Of a stretch of 64,000 nt of DNA, positions 1-6,744 are shown in pieces. A program made the position numbers and the translations under genes. Below the pieces are notes generated by a model that was given only the letters and a program-made list of their open reading frames with translations, was not told where the DNA came from and did no database searches. Position 1 is the first letter of the stretch, and each line of letters starts with the position of its first letter. The DNA is from Chitinophagaceae bacterium (GTDB lineage Bacteria > Bacteroidota > Bacteroidia > Chitinophagales > Chitinophagaceae), in assembly GCA_947454155.1 (NCBI GenBank), contig CANGIT010000003.1:143766-207765 (forward strand). Reading direction: 5' to 3'.

Positions 1-1
1 T

Positions 2-322
2 GTACTTTCCGTCATCAGCGATGCGATATCTTTATTCGGAGCATTTTTAGGCATCAACATCAGAGGCAATACCAGTTTTCAATTGTTTTGGACTGAGGTC
101 GTTTCCTCCTTATCCTTCAATGATATCTTGCCTGCCTTTATCAAAACATTCATCTTCGGATTTGCAGTGGGCATTGTAGGTTGCTACAAAGGTTATACCT
201 GCAATAAAGGCACTGCAGGCGTTGGCAGAAGTGCAAACTCTTCAGTTGTGGTAGCCTCAGTACTTATATTCATCATTGATCTGCTGGTTGTTCAGGTTAC
301 AGACATATTGGGTTACAATTAA
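2..322 (+). CDS. mlaE: MlaE family ABC transporter permease, C-terminal part
   Basis: The reading frame is open from the first bases of the window and ends at 322, so only about the last 106 residues are present. It has two to three hydrophobic segments, a conserved Asp-Ala-Ile-Ser-Leu-Phe-Gly-Ala stretch and a Gly-rich Lys-Gly-Tyr-Thr-Cys turn, as in MlaE/YrbE permeases. The family forms the inner-membrane dimer that moves phospholipids between inner and outer membrane. An ATPase and an MCE protein follow immediately, which supports the call. The N-terminus lies outside the window. Confidence 0.85.
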   Translation, partial: VLSVISDAISLFGAFLGINIRGNTSFQLFWTEVVSSLSFNDILPAFIKTFIFGFAVGIVGCYKGYTCNKGTAGVGRSANSSVVVASVLIFIIDLLVVQVTDILGYN

Positions 323-326
323 GCGC

Positions 327-1085
327 ATGAAAAATAATGAAACACAAATATCAGCATCAACATTGCTAACCGTAAACGACCTGTGTAAATCATTTGGCGA
401 CCTAGTTGTTTTAGACCATTTCAATCTCACGCTTCAAAAAAACCAAAACATCGTCGTTTTAGGAAAGTCAGGCTCAGGAAAGTCTGTGCTCATCAAATGC
501 ATCATCGGATTGTTAAAGCCCGACAGCGGCCACATCACAGTGTTTGAAAAAGAAATCACTTCACTTAATTCAGATGAACTTGACAAGATCAGAAAAAGCA
601 TAGGTTTTCTTTTCCAGAGCAATGCACTTTATGACTCCATGACAGTAAGAGAGAATCTTGAATTCCCATTGCGAAGACATAGTCAAAAAAGGAATGAATC
701 CGAGGTGGAAAAAATGGTGGTACAGGCTCTTGAAGATGTTGGATTAAAACACACCATCGACATGATGCCCGAGGAGCTTTCTGGCGGCATGAGAAAAAGA
801 ATCGCTTTGGCCAGAACATTGATTCTGAAACCATCCATTATCCTTTACGACGAGCCGACAACAGGCTTAGATCCCATCACAGCAAGAGAAATCATCGAAC
901 TCATGAACACCATCAAAAGAAAATATGGCACCTCGGCATTGGTCATTTCACACGATATGAATTGCATCCGCAATGCCGGAGACCTGATTGCCTTGTTATG
1001 GGATGGGAAATGTCATGTATTGGATACTTATGAACACCTCTTGAAAAGTGAAGATCCTGTTGTGCGGAACTTTTTTGCCAATTAA
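327..1085 (+). CDS. mlaF: MlaF family ABC transporter ATP-binding protein
   Basis: This is the ATPase of the Mla-type phospholipid transporter, 252 residues long. Visible motifs are Walker A (GKSGSGKS, residues 46-53), a Q-loop (LFQSNALYD), the signature LSGGM and Walker B (IILYDEP) followed by TTGLDP. The ATG at 327 was preferred to an upstream in-frame start at 276 because it lies 4 bases after the mlaE stop and the first strand of the ATPase fold begins shortly after it. The gene sits between mlaE and mlaD, so it should act at the inner membrane with both. Confidence 0.9.
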   Translation: MKNNETQISASTLLTVNDLCKSFGDLVVLDHFNLTLQKNQNIVVLGKSGSGKSVLIKCIIGLLKPDSGHITVFEKEITSLNSDELDKIRKSIGFLFQSNALYDSMTVRENLEFPLRRHSQKRNESEVEKMVVQALEDVGLKHTIDMMPEELSGGMRKRIALARTLILKPSIILYDEPTTGLDPITAREIIELMNTIKRKYGTSALVISHDMNCIRNAGDLIALLWDGKCHVLDTYEHLLKSEDPVVRNFFAN

Positions 1086-1095
1086 TTTGAATACC

Positions 1096-2100
1096 ATGAA
1101 TGTAAGTCAGGGAAAAAATATCAAACTCGGAACATTTGTCATCACAGGTCTGTTTTTTCTGATATTGATGTTGTACCTCATCGGAAAAAACAAAAACCTT
1201 TTCGGCTCCAGCTTTCAACTCAAGGCTACTTTCGAAAATGTGAATGGCCTCGAAGCGGGTAATAACATCAGGTATGCGGGCATCAATGTGGGTACGGTAG
1301 ACAGGCTCGATTTCATCAATGACACCATCATTGAAGTTACCATGCTGATGAATAAAAAAGTAAAGCACATCATTCGGAAAAACGCGATTGCGTCAATCGG
1401 AACTGATGGACTTGTTGGCAATAAAATCATCAACATCGTTGCCACCGAAGGCAATGCTTTGGCAGCAGAACCAGGCGACTTTCTCAAATCCCGAAAGTCA
1501 ATCGATACAGACGACATGTTGCGAACACTGAGTAAAACAAATGAAAACATCAAAACAATCACAGACAGCCTGATTTATACTGTAACTGAAATCAACAAAA
1601 GCCAAGTATTGAAATCCATCCTGAACGACACGCAGGTGTCCAGGAATTTGAAACAAACAATAATCAACGCGAAAAATGCAACAAGCAACTTCAACACCAG
1701 TGCACTGTTGCTTAAAAATATGTTGCATGATGTGAATGAAGGCAAAGGGAATCTTGGTTTACTGATCAGGGACACTACGGCAATGCACTCCATACATACA
1801 GCAGTTGCCAACATAGACAGCGCCGGAAGAAAAATAAGCCATCTGTCTCAAACAGTTAACATGCTTGCTGAAAATATAAATAACCAGGCCGAAAACGGCA
1901 ATGGAACATTAGGGATGATCATGAGAGACAGCCTCTTCAGCAACGAGATCAGGTGTACAGTTCAAAACTTCAAGAAGGCTGCCAAAGATTTTGACGAGAA
2001 CATGAAAGCCTTGCAACACAATATTTTTTTCAGAAATTATTTTAAAAAGAAAGAGCAAGAAAAAGCCACATTGAAAATAAATGAAGCTCATGAGCCGTGA
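1096..2100 (+). CDS. mlaD: MCE/MlaD family lipid-transport protein
   Basis: This 334-residue protein has one N-terminal membrane anchor (about residues 10-30) and an MCE domain (about 38-120, with the FENVNGLEAGNNIRYAG segment). A long C-terminal tail follows that is predicted helical and polar, and it contains two copies of a GNGTLG/GKGNLG-like motif. MCE proteins form rings that carry lipids across the periplasm. The ATG at 1096 follows the mlaF stop by 10 bases; the upstream alternative at 1048 would overlap mlaF. The tail is longer than in proteobacterial MlaD, as is common in Bacteroidota. Confidence 0.88.
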   Translation: MNVSQGKNIKLGTFVITGLFFLILMLYLIGKNKNLFGSSFQLKATFENVNGLEAGNNIRYAGINVGTVDRLDFINDTIIEVTMLMNKKVKHIIRKNAIASIGTDGLVGNKIINIVATEGNALAAEPGDFLKSRKSIDTDDMLRTLSKTNENIKTITDSLIYTVTEINKSQVLKSILNDTQVSRNLKQTIINAKNATSNFNTSALLLKNMLHDVNEGKGNLGLLIRDTTAMHSIHTAVANIDSAGRKISHLSQTVNMLAENINNQAENGNGTLGMIMRDSLFSNEIRCTVQNFKKAAKDFDENMKALQHNIFFRNYFKKKEQEKATLKINEAHEP

Positions 2101-2147
2101 TGTCAGAGGTCATAGTATGAAGATGGAAGGACGACTACTTTTACATC

Positions 2148-2209
2148 GGGTTTTTCATATAGGATATTGGATAAAAACGAGCCGGATGTCCATTCGGCTC
2201 ATTTTTTTA
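2148..2209 (+). ncRNA. Candidate small RNA, copy 1
   Basis: A predicted transcript of about 60 nt would begin at GGG and end at the T run after the hairpin at 2179-2200 (loop GTCC). The upstream octamer is TACTTTTA (2136-2143), four bases before GGG, and differs from the other copies. It is inferred only from promoter-like spacing and the terminator; no family was recognised. Confidence 0.4.
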
Positions 2210-2280
2210 AAAGAGTACTATCATCGGCTGAAATGATGACCATCATTAATGAACAACGAATCGACACATAATTTAGCCTT

Positions 2281-2339
2281 GGGTTTTTCATATAGGATAT
2301 TGGATAAAAACGAGCCGGATGTCTATTCGGCTCATTTTT
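2281..2339 (+). ncRNA. Candidate small RNA, copy 2
   Basis: Same structure as copy 1, with the hairpin at 2312-2333 (loop GTCT) and a following T run. A -7-like octamer TAATTTAG lies at 2269-2276, and a palindrome at 2232-2247 overlaps the expected -33 region. Confidence 0.42.
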
Positions 2340-2413
2340 ATTAAAGGGTATTGTCATCGGTTGAAATGATGACCGTCATTAATGAACAACGAATCGACAC
2401 ATAATTTAGCCTT

Positions 2414-2475
2414 GGGTTTTTCATATAGGATATTGGATAAAAACGAGCCGGATGTCTATTCGGCTCATTTTTTTT
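2414..2475 (+). ncRNA. Candidate small RNA, copy 3
   Basis: The leader is identical to copy 2, with the hairpin at 2445-2466 followed by nine T in ten bases. The same TAATTTAG octamer precedes it. The upstream palindrome carries a C-to-G-type change (CGTCATT) that keeps pairing through a G-U wobble. Confidence 0.42.
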
Positions 2476-2547
2476 AAAAGGGTGATATCATTGGTTGAAA
2501 TGATGATCATCATTAATAAACAAGCATTCAGCACATAATTTAGCCTT

Positions 2548-2607
2548 GGGTTTTTCACATAGGATATTGGATAAAAAGATCGGGCCGGATGTCTATTCGG
2601 CCCTTTT
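2548..2607 (+). ncRNA. Candidate small RNA, copy 4 (diverged hairpin)
   Basis: The leader has one change (CACATAGG for CATATAGG) and three extra bases. The hairpin at 2582-2603 has arms GGGCCGGAT and ATTCGGCCC. Relative to the other copies an A-T pair has become G-C on both arms, which keeps the stem. The T run is shorter (TTTT). Confidence 0.4.
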
Positions 2608-2662
2608 AAAAAGCTGATGAACTAACAAAATATTTATCACCCATCAATCACTTACTCATTGT

Positions 2663-2764
2663 ATGAAAAAATTATTCAACTGGATTTTGCTGCTTTTCTT
2701 CGGAATGATTTTCGGGCTTTTACTGGGCATTCTTTTTTTAGAAGTGCAGAAAATATTTTTATAA
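2663..2764 (+). CDS. Possible 33-residue single-pass membrane protein
   Basis: The frame encodes Met-Lys-Lys-Leu-Phe, then a run of about 22 hydrophobic residues with GMIFGLLLG-like glycines, then a short polar tail. It starts 56 bases after the repeat array and ends 28 bases before the YtxH gene, so it could be the first gene of that envelope cluster. No family was recognised. A frame this short could occur by chance; the clean Lys-Lys plus hydrophobic layout is the only support. Confidence 0.4.
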   Translation: MKKLFNWILLLFFGMIFGLLLGILFLEVQKIFL

Positions 2765-2792
2765 TTATTAAAACAGAATAAATACATTTACC

Positions 2793-3038
2793 ATGGAAAA
2801 CAACAACAAAGTTCTTTTGGCTTTTGGCATTGGCGCACTCACTGGCGCATTGATCGGAGTATTGTTCGCACCCGATAAAGGCACCGCTACGAGAGAAAAA
2901 ATAAGAAGCGCTGGCGTAAAGCTGAGTGACAACATCAAAGACAAACTGACCAAAGGGAAAAACAAATTAGAATCTACCAGGGAAGAGCTGATGGATAAAC
3001 TGGATGCTGTTGACGAAAAAATCCGCGAGCTCGTTTGA
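2793..3038 (+). CDS. YtxH domain-containing protein
   Basis: This 81-residue protein has an N-terminal glycine-rich membrane segment (about residues 8-27, GIGALTGALIGVLFAPDKG) followed by a charged helix with many Lys and Glu. The APxKG motif after the membrane segment is the hallmark of YtxH proteins, which are linked to general stress in other bacteria. It is the first of three small co-directional genes ending at 3693, which together look like an envelope-stress unit. Confidence 0.8.
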   Translation: MENNNKVLLAFGIGALTGALIGVLFAPDKGTATREKIRSAGVKLSDNIKDKLTKGKNKLESTREELMDKLDAVDEKIRELV

Positions 3039-3052
3039 CCAATATATAAATC

Positions 3053-3409
3053 ATGGAAAATACTTTTGAAAAGGCTGATGAATTGACCGGAAACATCAAG
3101 GAGTATGTCAATACCAGAATAGCACTCATCAAAATTGAATTCGCCGAAAAAACATCTGCGTTAATTGGAAAAACGATCGCCATCAGCGTTGTATCCATCA
3201 TGTTTTTGGTAGCATGGTTGATGCTCAACATCACATTTTCACTTTGGCTCGAAGAAAAAGTTCCGCATCACTATCAGGCATTTCTGATTACAGCAGGCAT
3301 CAATGCCATCATTGGCTTATTGGTATGGTGGCTAAAAGACCCACTGATCAGAATTCCGATCATGAACAGCATCATCGCACAACTTTTCAAAAACGAAGAA
3401 GAACAGTGA
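3053..3409 (+). CDS. Holin-like/DUF1469-type small membrane protein
   Basis: The protein has 118 residues. A polar N-terminal helix (about 1-38) is followed by two hydrophobic segments (about 42-65 and 75-97) separated by a short loop. This matches the phage-holin superfamily III/DUF1469 proteins, which in bacterial chromosomes sit next to YtxH genes and are not lysis proteins. It lies 14 bases after the YtxH gene, and its stop overlaps the start of the next gene by four bases. The precise role is unknown. Confidence 0.7.
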   Translation: MENTFEKADELTGNIKEYVNTRIALIKIEFAEKTSALIGKTIAISVVSIMFLVAWLMLNITFSLWLEEKVPHHYQAFLITAGINAIIGLLVWWLKDPLIRIPIMNSIIAQLFKNEEEQ

Positions 3410-3693
3410 GATCATTCAGCAACATAAACGATGTTCGTAAAGAGAAAAAAAAGCTCTACGAAAAACAACTTCATCTCGAAGGAAAGATTGAACAAAACTG
3501 GCTGGACTTAAAACACAGTCTGCGCCCCTTGAATATCATCAACCAGGTGGTTCACCGATCCGTCGAAAAAGCTAAAGAACCAGGCTCCATCTCTACCATC
3601 ATCAGCGACACCTTAACCATGGTGGCCTATAAACTGACTAACGCTCTGACGCAGACCCTGGAAAAAAAAGTAGAACAATGGACTAAGAAATAA
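3406..3693 (+). CDS. Coiled-coil protein of the YtxH cluster
   Basis: The 95-residue protein starts at a GTG whose bases overlap the preceding TGA stop (GTGA), a typical translational-coupling arrangement. Longer frames reaching back to 3214 lie inside the holin-like gene and were rejected. The N-terminal half is a charged helix rich in Lys and Glu; the C-terminal half contains a moderately hydrophobic stretch (about residues 60-80). No catalytic motif is visible and no named family was recognised. Context suggests it acts with the two envelope proteins before it. Confidence 0.65.
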   Translation: MRSFSNINDVRKEKKKLYEKQLHLEGKIEQNWLDLKHSLRPLNIINQVVHRSVEKAKEPGSISTIISDTLTMVAYKLTNALTQTLEKKVEQWTKK

Positions 3694-3789
3694 CTGCTTC
3701 CCACTTCCGAATTATCCATTAACTATACAAGAAACCTATTCCCTACCATAAGGGATTAACACTATTGATCAAGGTTTCAATCCAAATGT

Positions 3790-4005
3790 ATGAGTATCAT
3801 CAAAGTACTGGAGGTGATGTCGAACTCCACAAAAAGCTGGGAAGACGCAGCACAAAACGCCGTTGCCCATGCGGCAAAATCACTTCATAACATCCGATCT
3901 GTGTGGGTGCAAGACCAAAGCGCCATTGTGAATAATAATAAAATCACTGAATACAGAGTGACCGTAAAATTGAGTTTTGAAATCGATCTTACTGAGAACT
4001 CATAG
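3790..4005 (+). CDS. Dodecin family flavin-binding protein
   Basis: At 71 residues it matches the usual dodecin length. It has the beta-helix-beta-beta layout and the key Trp (residue 39, in IRSVWVQDQ) that stacks on flavin in this family, followed by the conserved Tyr-Arg-Val-Thr-Val-Lys-Leu-Ser-Phe strand. Dodecins form dodecamers that store riboflavin or FMN and limit flavin phototoxicity. A 96-base gap separates it from the upstream cluster, so it may have its own promoter. Confidence 0.85.
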   Translation: MSIIKVLEVMSNSTKSWEDAAQNAVAHAAKSLHNIRSVWVQDQSAIVNNNKITEYRVTVKLSFEIDLTENS

Positions 4006-4061
4006 CAGTATGACAATTGTCTTGGTGGAAAAATGTTTTCTTTCACTTCATTAATATTTCG

Positions 4062-4682
4062 ATGAACAGAATTGTAATTCTTTTAATTGCAGGGCTTTTG
4101 GGAGCTGGTTGCACCACATCGGTCATCACCCACGCTTGGAAAGCCGACAATCCGCCACAGAAAAAGTTCGAGAACTTGTTGGTGATTTGCATTGGCAACA
4201 ACAATGTTTCTTTAGAGGAAAGTATGGAAGCCCATCTGGCAGATGACTTGAGAATACACCAGATAAATGCAAGCTCGGCACATGAAGTATTGGGCCCTAA
4301 ACTTTTCACCAATCTGAATGAAAAAGAAGTATTGGAAAAAATAGAAAAAAGCGGATACGATGCGGTGTTGACAATTGTGCTGTTGGATAAAGAGAAAGAA
4401 AAATATTACGTCCCCGGGAAAGTCCGCTATTCTCCTTATATCGTTTACCACAGAAGGTTTTGGGGATATTATTCCACCATCTATGAGAGAATTTATGAAC
4501 CCGGATATTATGCCGAAAAAACAAATTATTTCTGGGAGAGCAACTTGTACGACATGCGTACAAAACAGTTGATCTATTCTGTACAAACCAAATCTTTCGA
4601 TCCGCTTTCACCGGCATCAGTTTCTCACGAATATGGCAAATTGATTTGTCAGAACATGATTGATCAACATGTCATTCGTTAG
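4062..4682 (+). CDS. Lipoprotein, DUF4136-like
   Basis: The 206-residue protein starts at an ATG followed by a lipoprotein signal with lipobox LGAGC; the longer frame from a TTG at 4017 was rejected. The mature part has a DUF4136-like layout: a TSVITHAW strand, then a region about a parameter resembling sigma-like turnover domains (VLEKIEKSGYDAVLTIVLLDKE), then a Tyr-rich segment (YYSTIYERIYEPGYYAE). It is probably an envelope lipoprotein of unknown role. Twelve of its residues in that segment are Tyr or Phe, which is notable. Confidence 0.6.
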   Translation: MNRIVILLIAGLLGAGCTTSVITHAWKADNPPQKKFENLLVICIGNNNVSLEESMEAHLADDLRIHQINASSAHEVLGPKLFTNLNEKEVLEKIEKSGYDAVLTIVLLDKEKEKYYVPGKVRYSPYIVYHRRFWGYYSTIYERIYEPGYYAEKTNYFWESNLYDMRTKQLIYSVQTKSFDPLSPASVSHEYGKLICQNMIDQHVIR

Positions 4683-4740
4683 AAGAAAGCATCTTTGATA
4701 TACAGAAATGAATAAATTTCTAAGTTTCAAATTCTATTAT

Positions 4741-5424
4741 TCAAGGCGCCTCAAACCTGAAACCATGCGCCAGCAAAGCCGAAAGTTCTATAGCGACCTT
4801 ACCTGGTGACATCACATGAAAATTTTTTTTCGTCATCAATTCCTGCAAAAATTCGGTAAGATCTAAATTCAAACCATAGTCATCCCTTTCTTTTAAAGAA
4901 ACAAGTGAAACCTTTTGTGTTGCATCGTATGGAAATCTGTATCCTCCCAGATGACAAGTGAACTCCTGTTGTGAATTGTCTTTATGAAAAATAATACCTT
5001 CTATTTTAAAGTTGATGTATCCACTTTGCCAGGTCCAGTACATCCCGTTCAGCGGGTCAAGGTCGCCGCTCAAGGCACCTGATGTATTCGTAAGACTATC
5101 CACGCCCAACACAAAACTAAGTTTGTCGTAAGCAGCGGGCAGCTCATGTAAATTCAATTTTATGATGGAATGAAAATCCAGCAGACAACTGCTCTTATCA
5201 AACAAGGCGTTGTTTTTATAACTTAAAGAGGAGGAGAAATTGGAAAGATAGAATTTCAATACACTAATGGAAACACTGTCGTCAGTCTGGGGAATGGCTA
5301 TTTTTTTCTCAGGCAGCACGTTTTGTTCACCCAACGTGACTGCTATATGGACAACTTTGTTTTGTCGCTGTGCGCATACTGATGTGAGCGTGAGAAGCAA
5401 CACTATGGAAGACAGATATTTCAT
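4741..5424 (-). CDS. MbnP-like secreted protein
   Basis: The 227-residue protein has a signal peptide (LLLTLTSVCAQ) and the MbnP-family signature (LGVDSLTN then LDPLNGMYWTWQSGY). MbnP proteins occur with copper- and methanobactin-related or di-haem partners; the role in Bacteroidota is unclear. No MbnH-like peroxidase lies beside it here. The ATG at 5424 directly follows the T run of a hairpin that could be the terminator of the upstream msr gene. An in-frame ATG at 5436 lies inside that hairpin, so the true start is uncertain by four codons. Confidence 0.75.
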   Translation of the reverse strand: MKYLSSIVLLLTLTSVCAQRQNKVVHIAVTLGEQNVLPEKKIAIPQTDDSVSISVLKFYLSNFSSSLSYKNNALFDKSSCLLDFHSIIKLNLHELPAAYDKLSFVLGVDSLTNTSGALSGDLDPLNGMYWTWQSGYINFKIEGIIFHKDNSQQEFTCHLGGYRFPYDATQKVSLVSLKERDDYGLNLDLTEFLQELMTKKNFHVMSPGKVAIELSALLAHGFRFEAP

Positions 5425-5451
5425 AAAAAAAGGCATCCCTTGAGATGCCTT
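5424..5451 (-). terminator. Hairpin with T run after msrB-msrA, touching the MbnP start
   Basis: On the minus strand the arms AAGGCATC and GATGCCTT enclose six bases and are followed by seven T. It lies 45 bases after the msr stop codon. The T run runs straight into the ATG of the MbnP gene, so it could act either as a terminator or as a structure limiting translation of that gene. Confidence 0.7.
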
Positions 5452-5495
5452 ACAAATTTGGGTTTTTTCAGTGAATATTGAACAAGCTATTGAAA

Positions 5496-6581
5496 TCAAT
5501 TTACTTTGCGGATGCGGTCTTTAAACAGCTTTTCGAACTTCTCTATTTTGGGTTGAATCACCATTTTGCAATAAGGCTTGGATTTGTTCTGGTCATAATA
5601 ATTCTGATGTTCTTCCTCTGCTTTGTAAAAAGCTTTAAAAGATTCAACCGCTGTTACCACAGGATTGGGATACACCTTGTTTTTATTCAAAGCATCAATG
5701 ATGCTTTTGGCTGTGTTGTATTGCGACTTGTTTCTGTAAAATATCACGGAGCGATATTGCTCTCCTTCATCGGCACCTTGACTGTTTAAAGTGGTAGGAT
5801 CATGTACAGTGAAAAACACTTTCAGTATCTCATCCAAATTGGTCTTTTTGTTGTCATACACTATTTGCACAACTTCCGCATGCCCTGTATTGCCCATGCA
5901 CACCTGACGATAAGATGGCGAGATAGCCTGTCCTCCGGAAAAACCTGACTCAACACTGATGACACCGTTTAATCTTTCGTAAACGGCTTCCACGCACCAG
6001 TAACATCCACCGCCTAAAGTGATCGTATCTCTGTCGGAAATCAAATTGGCTTTTTGTTGCTTTGGCTGTGGTGCTTCGGCTTTTTCGAAGTTCAATGAAG
6101 CAGAATTCACACAATAACGCATACCTGTTTTTGTTGGACCATCATCAAACAAATGGCCTAAATGCCCGCCGCATGTTGCACATACGATTTCCGTACGATG
6201 CATCCCATAAGAATCATCCTGAATGGTTTTGATTTTACCTCCGGCAATTTCCCTGTCAAATGAAGGCCAGCCGCAATGTGAGTCAAATTTCATCTCATCG
6301 GTGAATAATGCAGTTCCGCAGCCTGCGCATTTGTAAACCCCTTTTGATTTATTATACAATAACTTGCCGGTAAAAGGAGCCTCCGTATTTTTCTCTCTTA
6401 AAACACTGTATTGTTCGGAAGTAAGCAGGCTTTTCCATTCTTTCTCTGTTTTGAAAACAGCCGACGATGCAGTGACAACATTTGCTTTTAAAGATGTATT
6501 ATTGGGCTGACCACAGGCACAGATAGCAGTCATTATGCCAATTGTCAGCAACATTGCCATAAGGGTATTCATTTTTGTCAT
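5496..6581 (-). CDS. msrBA: Bifunctional methionine sulfoxide reductase, MsrB-MsrA fusion
   Basis: The 361-residue protein begins with a lipoprotein-type signal (lipobox ICAC). An MsrB domain follows (about residues 45-165), with zinc Cys pairs CAGC and CATC and the catalytic RYCVNSASL. An MsrA domain comes next (about 183-345), with the catalytic GGGCYWCVE. It repairs both stereoisomers of oxidised methionine, and the signal places it in the envelope. The order MsrB then MsrA is the reverse of the Neisseria PilB type. An ATG four codons downstream (6572) is an alternative start. Confidence 0.92.
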   Translation of the reverse strand: MTKMNTLMAMLLTIGIMTAICACGQPNNTSLKANVVTASSAVFKTEKEWKSLLTSEQYSVLREKNTEAPFTGKLLYNKSKGVYKCAGCGTALFTDEMKFDSHCGWPSFDREIAGGKIKTIQDDSYGMHRTEIVCATCGGHLGHLFDDGPTKTGMRYCVNSASLNFEKAEAPQPKQQKANLISDRDTITLGGGCYWCVEAVYERLNGVISVESGFSGGQAISPSYRQVCMGNTGHAEVVQIVYDNKKTNLDEILKVFFTVHDPTTLNSQGADEGEQYRSVIFYRNKSQYNTAKSIIDALNKNKVYPNPVVTAVESFKAFYKAEEEHQNYYDQNKSKPYCKMVIQPKIEKFEKLFKDRIRKVN

Positions 6582-6744
6582 GATTGTTAAGTTTTGTGCA
6601 CTGAAGGTAAAAACCCTGTATGTTTATGCACAAAAAAGGGGGTGAATATTTCGTTAAAGAATTGAACAAGCAACTATTTGAAGGAAGGTCAGGAATCGGT
6701 AATTTCGAATTACTGATTTTTTTCTCTTAAAAAATGCATCCTTC

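Larger units (their letters stand above)
2148..2607 (+). repeat. Tandem array of four 133-bp units, each ending in a terminator-like hairpin
   Basis: Units start with GGGTTTTTCA at 2148, 2281, 2414 and 2548, so the period is 133, 133 and 134 bases. Each has a conserved leader of about 30 bases, then a hairpin with arms GAGCCGGAT and ATTCGGCTC (GGGCCGGAT and ATTCGGCCC in the last copy) around a 4-base loop, then a T run. The rest of each unit carries a short palindrome (AATGATG, AC, CATCATT) and an octamer TAATTTAG four bases before the next GGG. The last copy ends after its hairpin. No protein-coding frame explains the region. The best reading is a row of sibling small RNA genes; tandem terminators or a DNA repeat are alternatives. 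Confidence 0.85.

Noticed and set aside
2148..2607. CRISPR array
   Set aside because: The repeats are 133 bases apart, the between-repeat parts are themselves conserved, and no cas genes are near.
3214..3405. Longer N-terminus for the coiled-coil gene
   Set aside because: This part is frame +1 to the holin-like gene, which is clearly coding; the GTG at 3406 is the sensible start.
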